6,758 bases of DNA from Flemingiibacterium sp045600005 (GTDB lineage: Bacteria > Bacillota > Clostridia > Oscillospirales > CAG-272), in the NCBI GenBank assembly GCA_045600005.1, contig JAZRXB010000069.1, forward strand, positions 1-6,758, read 5' to 3'. Of this stretch, positions 1 through 5,109 are shown piece by piece; the first letter of the stretch is position 1, and the number at the start of each line of letters is the position of its first letter. The notes under the pieces were generated by a model, which did not search any database, had not been told where the DNA came from, and worked only from the letters and a program-made list of their open reading frames with translations. The translations under genes and the position numbers were made by a program.

Positions 1-616
1 AACGCCGTTCGCCGCGAGCAAAACGAAGCCGGGGCGGTTCCGCGCCGCCGACGGTTCCGCCGTCGAAGCGACCTACATGAACCGCACGCAGTTTGAAACG
101 AAGCTCGAAAACGACGGGCTGATCGGCGTTTCGCTCCCCTATGCGGGCGGGCTGTCGCTCGTCGTGATGATGCCGAAGGACGAGACGAAATCGACCGCCG
201 ACGCCGTTTCGATGCTCGCCGGCGCGGACCTGCCGAAGCTGCTTGCCGACGGTGAAGAAACGCTTCTGACGCTCTCTCTGCCGCGTTTTGAGGTCGAATC
301 GACCGGTTCGCTGAAAGAAATGCTGTCCGACATGGGGCTTTCGGTGATGTTCACCGGCGCGGCGGATTTCACGGGCATTGACCCCGCCGGCGGACTGTTC
401 GTGGACGACGTTTTACAGAACGCGAAGCTGCGCACGAACGAAACCGGCACCGAAGCCGCCGCCGCGACCGTCGTCATCTTCACGAAGAGTATGGCGGTTT
501 CCCCCCCCGAAGCCGAAATGCTCGTGTTTGACCGCCCGTTCGTGTTCGCAGTCGTCGAGCCGGAGACCGGCGCGATGCTGTTCTGCGGACAGGTGAACGA
601 TCCCTCGGCACAGTGA
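1..616 (+). CDS. Serpin (serine protease inhibitor), C-terminal part, truncated by window edge
   Basis: The frame is open from base 2, so the gene begins upstream; 204 residues are visible, about the last half of a serpin. The visible part opens with the strand-3C/1B region (T-PFAASKTKPGRF...DGS...YMN), followed by PYAGGLSLVVMMP, typical of serpins. The hinge GTEAAAAT (codons 446-469) matches the P15-P8 consensus, with small residues at P12-P9, which is expected of an inhibitory serpin able to insert its loop into sheet A. The serpin signature is VFDRPFVFAV (codons from 524), and the protein ends in GAMLFCGQV. Counting from the hinge puts P1 near Ser 488 in the stretch FTKSMAV; Lys (485) or Met (491) are also possible, so protease specificity is not settled. 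The loop between hinge and FDRPF is about 5 residues longer than in human alpha-1-antitrypsin as I recall it. A run of eight C (501-508) lies inside the loop coding region. It is followed after 47 bp by a second serpin gene and probably shares its transcript. Any signal peptide is outside the window. Confidence 0.93.
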   Translation, partial: TPFAASKTKPGRFRAADGSAVEATYMNRTQFETKLENDGLIGVSLPYAGGLSLVVMMPKDETKSTADAVSMLAGADLPKLLADGEETLLTLSLPRFEVESTGSLKEMLSDMGLSVMFTGAADFTGIDPAGGLFVDDVLQNAKLRTNETGTEAAAATVVIFTKSMAVSPPEAEMLVFDRPFVFAVVEPETGAMLFCGQVNDPSAQ

Positions 617-651
617 CGGACACCGGATATAATGACGGACAATAGATATAA
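614..651 (+). repeat. Two tandem 19-bp direct repeats between the serpin genes
   Basis: TGACGGACACCGGATATAA (614-632) is followed directly by TGACGGACAATAGATATAA (633-651), with 16 of 19 bases identical. The first copy begins at the stop codon TGA of the upstream serpin. Each copy ends in TATAA and is followed by T, so two TATAAT -10-like hexamers lie at 628-633 and 647-652. Only the first has even a weak -35 partner (TCGGCA, 605-610, 17-bp spacing). The repeat itself is directly visible; its use as a promoter or regulator site is only a possibility. Confidence 0.8.
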
Positions 652-652
652 T

Positions 653-660
653 AAGGAAGG
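653..660 (+). promoter_or_regulatory. Ribosome binding site of second serpin
   Basis: AAGGAAGG ends three bases before the ATG at 664 and six before an adjacent in-frame ATG at 667. The doubled AAGG can serve either start. The choice changes the signal peptide by one Met only, and the lipobox is kept in both cases. Confidence 0.7.
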
Positions 661-663
661 AAA

Positions 664-1911
664 ATGATGAAACACCGTTCGTTTTTCGCGCTTTTGCTGA
701 CGCTCACGCTGCTTCTCAGCTCCTGCGGTCCGGTCAACCTGATGAGTCAGGCGGGCATTCGCATCGGTCTGCCGAAGTCGGGCGGAACGTTTGACTACTC
801 CGGGACCGACCTGTTCCAGCTGTCGCTGTGGCAGGCGGTCGCCGAAAACCTCACCACGGAGGACAACGCGCTGATCTCGCCGCTGTCCGCCGCCGTCGCG
901 CTGTCGATGGCAGCCGAGGGCGCGTCCGGCGACACGCGCAAGGCGTTTGAAGCGGTCGGTCTGACCGAACCCGAAGCGCTCGGCAGTCTGCTCGCCGCGC
1001 TGACCGAGCTTGACGGCACGGCGTTCACGTCGGCGAACTCGCTGTGGCTCAATGAATCGAACGCGCATTTCACCCCTCTGCCGACCTATCTCGAAGCGGT
1101 CGGCACGAAGCTCGGCGCGGAAATGTTCTCGACCGACGCGGGCAGCATGGTGAGCCGCGTCAACAGCTGGATCTCCGACCGGACGGGGAAGCAGATCAAA
1201 AAGATGCTCGAGGAGCTTTCGCCCGATACGGCGATGCTTCTCGTCAACGCGCTGACCCTCAAAGCGTTCTGGAAGTACGATTTTGAGAAATCGGACAGCT
1301 GTCAGCGGACCTTCTTCCAGTGGAACGGGCTGTTCGAGGCGGCGGATTACCTCTACAACGGCACGCGCAATGAGCAGGTCTACGAAAACAAGGACCTGAT
1401 CGGCGTCGTGATGCCGTATGAGGACGGGCGGCTCGCGTTCACCGCGCTGATGCCGACCGACCGCGAGACGACGACCGCCGAACTGACCGCGATGATCGGC
1501 GCGGAAGGGAAGTATTCGCTGAAAGAACTGGTGGACGGCGCGTCCGCGCAGTATGTCGACTTCTATTTCCCTAAGCTCGAGCTGAAAACCGACGTTTCGC
1601 TGGCGAAACCGCTCTGCGACATGGGGCTTGAAGTCGCGTTTGACCACGACCGCGCCGACTTCTCGGCGATGGGTTCGACGGACGGAAGCATCTGGGTCGA
1701 CAACGTACTGCAAAGCGCGGTCCTGAAGGTCGACGAGGAAGGCACGACCGCCGCCGCCGCGACGGTCGTCGTGATTGCGGCCGATGGCTGTGCCATTGAG
1801 GACACGGAGCCGCCGCGCGTCATCGAGTTCAACCGCCCGTTCCTTTACGCGGTGGTCGACACCGATACCGGCGCGATCCTGTTCTGCGGGCAGGTCAATC
1901 ATCTCGACTGA
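664..1911 (+). CDS. Lipoprotein serpin (serine protease inhibitor), complete
   Basis: This 415-residue protein begins with a lipoprotein signal peptide: positively charged MMKHR, a hydrophobic stretch (about 7-18), then the lipobox LSSC with Cys21 as the lipidated residue. It should sit on the outer face of the membrane. The remainder is a full serpin domain (about 50-415): ALISPLSAAVALSMAAEGASGDT (helix B/C region), SANSLWLNES, VNSWISDRTGKQIKKML, LLVNALTLKAFWKYDF, VMPYEDGRLAF, WVDNVLQSAVLKVDEEG, the signature IEFNRPFLYAV and the end GAILFCGQV. The hinge is EEGTTAAAAT (358-367). P13 is Thr rather than the usual Glu, but P12-P9 are four alanines, so loop insertion is plausible. Counting from the hinge puts P1 at Asp374 in AADGCAI; the loop holds a Cys (376), and hinge-to-FNRPF is about 7 residues longer than in alpha-1-antitrypsin as I recall it. 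It probably protects the cell from host or microbial proteases. It shares ancestry with the upstream serpin and is followed by a strong hairpin. Confidence 0.95.
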   Translation: MMKHRSFFALLLTLTLLLSSCGPVNLMSQAGIRIGLPKSGGTFDYSGTDLFQLSLWQAVAENLTTEDNALISPLSAAVALSMAAEGASGDTRKAFEAVGLTEPEALGSLLAALTELDGTAFTSANSLWLNESNAHFTPLPTYLEAVGTKLGAEMFSTDAGSMVSRVNSWISDRTGKQIKKMLEELSPDTAMLLVNALTLKAFWKYDFEKSDSCQRTFFQWNGLFEAADYLYNGTRNEQVYENKDLIGVVMPYEDGRLAFTALMPTDRETTTAELTAMIGAEGKYSLKELVDGASAQYVDFYFPKLELKTDVSLAKPLCDMGLEVAFDHDRADFSAMGSTDGSIWVDNVLQSAVLKVDEEGTTAAAATVVVIAADGCAIEDTEPPRVIEFNRPFLYAVVDTDTGAILFCGQVNHLD

Positions 1912-1923
1912 TCGGAATAAAAC

Positions 1924-1961
1924 CAGACCGGACGGGTCCCATACGGGTTCCGTCCGGTCTG
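1924..1961. terminator. Hairpin terminator between convergent serpin and phage-like units, probably bidirectional
   Basis: A perfect 12-bp stem pairs 1924-1935 (CAGACCGGACGG) with 1950-1961 (CCGTCCGGTCTG). An inner CCC/GGG pairing (1938-1940 with 1945-1947) closes a four-base loop. On the + strand the following T-tract is weak (TTCTTT). On the - strand the stem is followed after two bases by TTTT (complement of 1919-1922). It therefore suits the end of both the serpin transcript and the convergent cassette transcript. Confidence 0.8.
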
Positions 1962-1993
1962 TTCTTTGGAAACGTCAGATCATCCGCGCATCC

Positions 1994-2134
1994 TTATCGG
2001 AGCGCTGCCTCAAAATACTTCGCGTCCTTCGCTTTGCAGACGACGGTCGAATAGACCGAACCGTTTCTGCGGTCGCGCACGCCGCCCGGCGCGGCGAGCT
2101 TCACGTAGCCGGGTCTGATTTCCGTTACAGTCAT
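1994..2134 (-). CDS. Small 46-aa protein, last gene of the phage-like cassette
   Basis: I do not recognise a named family. The protein begins MTVTEIRPGYVKLAAPGG and continues through RDRRNGSVYSTVVCK to an end in KYFEAALR. It looks like a compact beta-rich protein without a membrane segment or signal peptide. The ATG at 2134 is chosen over an upstream in-frame ATG at 2185. It follows the stop of the 480-aa gene by two bases, and GAGGAGGAG just upstream, which encodes the last three Glu of that gene, provides the Shine-Dalgarno sequence. Translation is therefore probably coupled to the structural gene, and a related job is likely, for example an accessory or assembly partner of the structural protein; that role is inference. 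The terminator hairpin at 1924-1961 follows 32 bp after its TAA. Confidence 0.7.
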   Translation of the reverse strand: MTVTEIRPGYVKLAAPGGVRDRRNGSVYSTVVCKAKDAKYFEAALR

Positions 2135-2136
2135 GG

Positions 2137-3579
2137 TCACTCCTCCTCGAACGTGAACGTCCATTTTCCGGCGGAAGCGTCCCACGTCTTGACGAACGTG
2201 CCGCCGATCGCGTCGCCGATGGCAGTCAGCAGCTCGTCGAGCGTCGCCTGAGACGTGAAATTCCTCGGCGCGTTCGCAAGCTGACGGACGAAATCGGTGC
2301 TGTAAGCGATGGTCCCCGTGAACGGCGCGGTCTCCGGCTCGTCGTCGTTTTCCGGCAGAAGCTGTTCATAACCGAAGTCGTCGACCCGATAGACGAGGTT
2401 GAGCGGCGATTCGATGTCCGTCGTGACCGGCGTGTCAAGCACGTACAGCGTCTCCGTGCCGTCGGTCAGGACGGTCGGGTCGTCCTCGTCGCCCTGTGCA
2501 TACGCGCGGGAGCCGATGCGCTGGATCGCCTTGTCCGCTGTCAGCTCATCGAAGACCTCACCGACCGAACGCATCCCGTTCGGGAAGTACGTGCCGACCG
2601 GCAGAGCGAGCGTCCGCGTCCAATAATCCTCGAATTCGTCGTTGCGATAGCCCGACCAGACTGCGAAAATACAGGCGGTCGAAGGGTCGTAAGAACCGGT
2701 CGACGGGTCGAGGTTGAGGTTGAGAGCAAGGTACATATTGACCGTCGGGGTGAAAGAAATCAGTTTCACGGTCGTATTCCACGAATTCGACAATACTCCC
2801 GGATTTTTGAAATACATAGCCGCCGACGAGGTACGACCGAACTCATTGACATCCGTTACAGTTGTTCCATCCTCGTGGTAGCACGAAAGCGTAAGTCGCC
2901 CGGTGGTGCCTGCCGTTCCCTCCACCTTAACTCTGTACGATACGCCCGCTTTGACGTGAGCGAAAACAGAACGGTCAAGCGGCACGATGCCGAAGCCGGA
3001 GGTGGTGCTGTTGGTCACTACCGGCGTTCTTCCGAGCAGATTGAAGCCGACCGTTTTAATGCCCGTGCCGGTAAAGTTTAACAGGCTCCCCGCGTCATAG
3101 GCGTAGTCCGCGCGGGGGAACAGCGCCTTGAAATCCGCCGCCGTCGCCGGTTCCGAACCGGAGCCGAACATCAGCGTCAGATCATGTACCGCGTCGCCCG
3201 ACGTGACCTCGACCGCCGAGCCGTCGCCGACCACGCGGGATTCCGTGCCGGAAATGCGCGTGAAAAAGACGTGCGTATCGGTCAGCGTGACCGATACCGT
3301 GTCCGCGCCGACGAGCTGGTTCCAGACGAGCGTCCGTCCGTGGATCGACTTGATCTCAGCGGTTCCGGCGTCCTCCGTCGAATCGTGTCCGGCGGTCGTG
3401 TCGAACGTGAAGACGCGCGGGACGCCGGTCATGCGGGTGTCGATGAGATTTTCGGCTCTGCCCGCCGTCAGCGTCGAGTAGTAGCCGTCGATGTCGGCCT
3501 TGGCGTTTAATAAAACGTTTTCTTCGCGCTTTTTCGCAAGCTCGGCGAAGATCAGCGCCTGAGAAAAGCCCTCCGTCAT
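2137..3579 (-). CDS. Phage-like structural / tail-fibre-like protein (480 aa)
   Basis: This protein resembles minor structural or tail-fibre proteins of gut Clostridia phages and prophages, recognised from motif style, not from a search. The N-terminus (1-35) is helical and Lys/Glu-rich (GFSQALIFAELAKKREENVL). Then come IKSIHGRTLVWNQLV (76-90), a Thr/Val-rich beta stretch (about 92-127), HDLTLMFGSGSEPAT with DFKALFP (132-155), and NFTGTGIKTVGFNLLG (168-183). The segment from 190 to about 320 is Thr/Ser/Gly-rich and beta-sandwich-like, with WSGYRNDEFEDYW after it. FTSQATLDELLTAIGDAIGG and KTWDASAGKWTFTFEEE form the C-terminus (441-480). There is no signal peptide, membrane segment or obvious enzyme motif, so a binding or display role is likely. 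The ATG at 3579 is preferred over TTG (3603) because TGAGGTG, overlapping the stop of the upstream 77-aa gene, gives an SD at proper spacing. The two genes lie 10 bp apart. No capsid, tail-tube or lysis genes surround it, so this could be a domesticated module. Confidence 0.78.
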   Translation of the reverse strand: MTEGFSQALIFAELAKKREENVLLNAKADIDGYYSTLTAGRAENLIDTRMTGVPRVFTFDTTAGHDSTEDAGTAEIKSIHGRTLVWNQLVGADTVSVTLTDTHVFFTRISGTESRVVGDGSAVEVTSGDAVHDLTLMFGSGSEPATAADFKALFPRADYAYDAGSLLNFTGTGIKTVGFNLLGRTPVVTNSTTSGFGIVPLDRSVFAHVKAGVSYRVKVEGTAGTTGRLTLSCYHEDGTTVTDVNEFGRTSSAAMYFKNPGVLSNSWNTTVKLISFTPTVNMYLALNLNLDPSTGSYDPSTACIFAVWSGYRNDEFEDYWTRTLALPVGTYFPNGMRSVGEVFDELTADKAIQRIGSRAYAQGDEDDPTVLTDGTETLYVLDTPVTTDIESPLNLVYRVDDFGYEQLLPENDDEPETAPFTGTIAYSTDFVRQLANAPRNFTSQATLDELLTAIGDAIGGTFVKTWDASAGKWTFTFEEE

Positions 3580-3589
3580 TCCGTTCACC

Positions 3590-3823
3590 TCACTGCGCGA
3601 CAAATTCGCCCGACTCGTCGGCGAGATAAAGCTGGTGCAGAGCGGCCGGGTCGGTCACGTAAAGCACCGAAAGTCCCGCGAAAACCTCGTTCGCGCTCAT
3701 CCCCGCCACGTTTTCGCCGGTCGTCGGAAGGGGATCCGGGGTCGTGTCTGCCTGGATCAGCGCGCGGACGAGCTCTTTTCCGTCCGACCGGACGCCGATC
3801 GTGTCTTTGGAAACCATTTTCAT
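3590..3823 (-). CDS. Unknown 77-aa protein in phage-like cassette
   Basis: I cannot name a family. A strong AGGAGG lies seven bases upstream of the ATG at 3823. The sequence starts MKMVSKDTIGVRSDGKELVRALIQAD, has a Pro/Thr-rich linker (DTTPDPLPTTGENV, about 26-39), then AGMSANEVFAGLSVLYV and ends in LYLADESGEFVAQ. It is acidic in its second half and has no membrane segment. Its stop codon overlaps the SD of the structural gene (TGAGGTG), so the two are probably translationally coupled and may work together. Upstream lie a 93-bp gap with an RNA hairpin and a possible promoter. It could be a small adaptor, chaperone or head/tail accessory protein of phage origin, but nothing in the sequence proves this. 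Confidence 0.75.
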   Translation of the reverse strand: MKMVSKDTIGVRSDGKELVRALIQADTTPDPLPTTGENVAGMSANEVFAGLSVLYVTDPAALHQLYLADESGEFVAQ

Positions 3824-3847
3824 ATGCGTTCCTCCTGTTCATTCGGG

Positions 3848-3870
3848 CGGCAAACCGTCCCGGTCTGCCG
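3848..3870 (-). other. Stem-loop in the leader of the 77-aa gene
   Basis: In - strand RNA, CGGCAGACCG and CGGUUUGCCG pair over ten positions (one G-U), closing a GGA loop. No T-run follows, so this is not a normal intrinsic terminator. It lies 24 bases upstream of the start codon. A second pairing, CGGCAAA (complement of 3883-3889) with TTTGCCG (complement of 3848-3854), competes with it, so the leader could switch between two folds. The base pairing is seen directly; function as an RNA processing, stability or protein-binding site is inferred. Confidence 0.55.
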
Positions 3871-3894
3871 TTTCTTTGGACCTTTGCCGTCCTC

Positions 3895-3903
3895 ATGATA
3901 GCA
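3895..3903 (-). promoter_or_regulatory. Possible extended -10 promoter upstream of the 77-aa gene
   Basis: The - strand reads TGCTATCAT, an extended -10 (TGN plus TATCAT, five of six matches to TATAAT). No good -35 is seen at 16-18 bp spacing (GGAATG and neighbours). Transcription from here would start just before the leader stem-loop, giving the three structural-side genes a promoter separate from the regulator gene. Activation by the upstream regulator would fit the missing -35 but is speculation. Confidence 0.35.
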
Positions 3904-3916
3904 CGGGCGGACGCTC

Positions 3917-4303
3917 TCATTCCAGCACATCTGCTCTCATCCCGGGCAGGCGGACCATCGAAAGCGCCTTCCCGCGCAGACGGTAGACGTGCTGAACGCT
4001 GTAATTCATCTCCTCGGCGACCTGCTCCCACGTTTCAAAGCAGAGGTAGTGCAGTTCCAGCAGCGTCCGGCACGCGGGGTCGCTCACGCTGGCGATCGCG
4101 TTCGTGATGCTCCGCCGCAGCTCGATCAGGGAATCAAGGTCGCCCCGCAGCTCCTGTTCCCAGATGGCGAGCCGTCTGGCGACGCCCGGTTCCGTTTCGG
4201 ACAAATCGGAGCTGAGCTTATTTAAGGAAGCGATCTCGCCGAGTTTGGCGCGGATGCGGCGGTCAAGGCAGAAGCTCTGGCTGAGATAATCGTTCATGTC
4301 CAT
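3917..4303 (-). CDS. DUF1492/ArpU-like phage transcription regulator (sigma-70 region 4-like HTH), 128 aa
   Basis: The protein matches the pattern of DUF1492-type phage regulators of Bacillota: MNDYLSQSFCLDRRIRAKL at the start, then two long charged helices (about 13-70, including ELRGDLDSLIELRRSI). The C-terminal sigma-region-4-like helix-turn-helix is DPACRTLLELHYLCFETW followed by EQVAEEMNYSVQHVYRLRGKAL (75-114). Tyr, Trp92 and the VQHVYR recognition helix are in the expected places. Such proteins typically control late or structural gene expression in phages. The ATG at 4303 is chosen because GGAGG lies eight bases upstream; a longer frame starting at 4360 would begin inside the -35 box and can be dismissed. 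An in-frame ATG at 4297 is a less likely alternative. It is the first gene of the cassette, directly behind a strong promoter with an inverted repeat, so self-regulation is plausible. Family assignment is from memory of the family pattern. Confidence 0.85.
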   Translation of the reverse strand: MDMNDYLSQSFCLDRRIRAKLGEIASLNKLSSDLSETEPGVARRLAIWEQELRGDLDSLIELRRSITNAIASVSDPACRTLLELHYLCFETWEQVAEEMNYSVQHVYRLRGKALSMVRLPGMRADVLE

Positions 4304-4330
4304 AGGATTTTCCTCCGAACTTTTTTGAAT

Positions 4331-4360
4331 AGTATAACCGATAATCTCCATCGTTGTCAA
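4331..4360 (-). promoter_or_regulatory. Strong sigma-A promoter of the phage-like cassette
   Basis: On the - strand a perfect TTGACA (complement of 4355-4360) is followed after 18 bp by TATACT (complement of 4331-4336), five of six matches to the -10 consensus. An A-run and then GGAGG follow, and the start codon of the DUF1492-like gene lies 27 bases downstream of the -10. This is the clearest promoter in the window. Confidence 0.88.
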
Positions 4361-4369
4361 TCATTATCG
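4339..4369. promoter_or_regulatory. Inverted repeat over the -35 region, candidate operator
   Basis: CGATAAT (4339-4345 on +) and ATTATCG (4363-4369) are perfect 7-bp inverted half-sites with 17 bp between them, centred at 4354. The right arm lies just upstream of the -35 box and the left arm in the spacer next to the -10, so a bound dimer would block or reshape polymerase binding. A repressor, or the cassette's own regulator, could bind here; the ligand is unknown. Confidence 0.55.
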
Positions 4370-4371
4370 TG

Positions 4372-4381
4372 CGGAATTCCG
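4372..4381. repeat. 10-bp perfect palindrome upstream of the cassette promoter
   Basis: CGGAATTCCG is self-complementary and lies two bases outside the right arm of the candidate operator. It could be a second binding site or chance; the rest of the 55-bp stretch up to the terminator (4370-4424) shows nothing further. Confidence 0.35.
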
Positions 4382-4424
4382 GATTTTTCGTCAGACTTTA
4401 TGAAAATGCGTCCCATATGACAGC

Positions 4425-4466
4425 AAAAAAACGGAAACGGCGGGTTCCCGTCGTTTCCGTTTTTTT
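4425..4466. terminator. Bidirectional intrinsic terminator downstream of purN
   Basis: Seven A (4425-4431), a GC-rich stem (4432-4444 with 4447-4459, one G-T pair at 4440/4451) and seven T (4460-4466) form a symmetrical hairpin. The stem sequence is CGGAAACGGCGGG against CCCGTCGTTTCCG. It ends transcription of purN seven bases after its stop codon. Because U-runs appear on both strands, it would also stop transcription entering from the cassette side. It insulates the cassette promoter from the purine genes. Confidence 0.93.
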
Positions 4467-4473
4467 ATGAGGT

Positions 4474-5097
4474 TCAGTCGATCCGGACTCTGCCGTCCTT
4501 CACGGTGAGCCGGTCGGCACAGAACAGCTCGACCGCTTCGGGGAGAATTTTCCATTCCGCCTGTTCCATGACGCGGCGCTGAAGGATCTCCGGCGTGTCG
4601 TCCTGCTCGATGGCGACCGCTTTCTGCAAAATGATCGGTCCGCCGTCGCAGATCTCGTTGACGAAATGCACCGTCGCGCCCGTGACCTTCACGCCCTTGG
4701 CGAGCGCGGCCTCGTGGACGTGCAGTCCGTAGAAGCCGTCGCCGCAGAAGCTCGGGATCAGCGCGGGGTGAACGTTGATGATCCGGTTTTCAAACGCGCG
4801 GATGAACGAGCTGTCGAGGATGACCATGAAGCCCGCCAGCACAACGAGGTCGATGCCGCGTCCGTCCAGCTCCTTTTTCAGCGCTTCGGAGTAGCTGCTC
4901 CGGTCGGGGTAGGCCTTGCGCTCGACGACGACGCCCTCGATGCCGTGCGCCTTCGCGCGTTCGAGCGCATAAGCGTCCGGCTTCGACGAAACGACCGCTT
5001 CGACGCGCCCGCTTCTGATGACGCCGCTGTCGATGGCGTCGAGGATCGCCTGTAAATTCGTCCCGCCGCCGGACACCAGTACCGCAATTTTTTTCAT
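4474..5097 (-). CDS. purN: Phosphoribosylglycinamide formyltransferase (GART)
   Basis: PurN transfers the formyl group of 10-formyl-tetrahydrofolate to glycinamide ribonucleotide, the third step of de novo IMP synthesis, in the cytoplasm. The 207-residue length is normal for the family. Visible motifs are the N-terminal phosphate-binding loop VLVSGGGTNLQAIL (6-19), LVVLAGFMVIL (84-94), the active-site stretch NVHPALIPSF (108-117) with catalytic Asn108 and His110, GATVHFV (140-146), and CDGGPII (150-156) with the catalytic Asp151. These correspond to Asn106, His108 and Asp144 of the E. coli enzyme. The segment SFCGDGFYG has Cys where many homologues have Pro (SFPG), a mild deviation outside the catalytic triad. 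It starts 12 bp after purE stops, so the two are surely co-transcribed; a strong terminator follows. The ATG is preceded by an unusual all-G Shine-Dalgarno stretch. Confidence 0.97.
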   Translation of the reverse strand: MKKIAVLVSGGGTNLQAILDAIDSGVIRSGRVEAVVSSKPDAYALERAKAHGIEGVVVERKAYPDRSSYSEALKKELDGRGIDLVVLAGFMVILDSSFIRAFENRIINVHPALIPSFCGDGFYGLHVHEAALAKGVKVTGATVHFVNEICDGGPIILQKAVAIEQDDTPEILQRRVMEQAEWKILPEAVELFCADRLTVKDGRVRID

Positions 5098-5100
5098 CTG

Positions 5101-5107
5101 CCCCCCC
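5101..5107 (-). promoter_or_regulatory. All-G ribosome binding site of purN
   Basis: The - strand has seven G followed by CAG and then the ATG. No AGGAGG is present in the 12-bp purE-purN gap; only the G-run can pair with the CCUCC of 16S rRNA, using a G-U wobble. Homopolymer length here could influence purN translation, and coupling to purE probably helps. Confidence 0.6.
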
Positions 5108-5109
5108 GA

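Noticed and set aside
139..1902. A 587-residue open frame on the - strand opposite both serpins
   Set aside because: It is antisense to two clear serpin genes, crosses their intergenic gap, is Arg/Val-rich and has no recognisable motif; a GC-rich genome with strong third-position bias yields such shadows.
2137..2300. Variable repeat of a diversity-generating retroelement at the end of the fibre-like gene
   Set aside because: No reverse transcriptase, no template repeat copy and no adenine-biased pattern is visible in the window.
3585..4031. A 148-residue - strand frame overlapping the regulator, the leader and the 77-aa gene
   Set aside because: Arg-rich shadow in another frame, no ribosome binding site at its start, and it overlaps three better supported elements.
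4304..4360. Longer N-terminus for the DUF1492-like regulator (start at 4360)
   Set aside because: This start lies in the -35 box of the promoter and lacks a ribosome binding site, while the ATG at 4303 has GGAGG at ideal distance.
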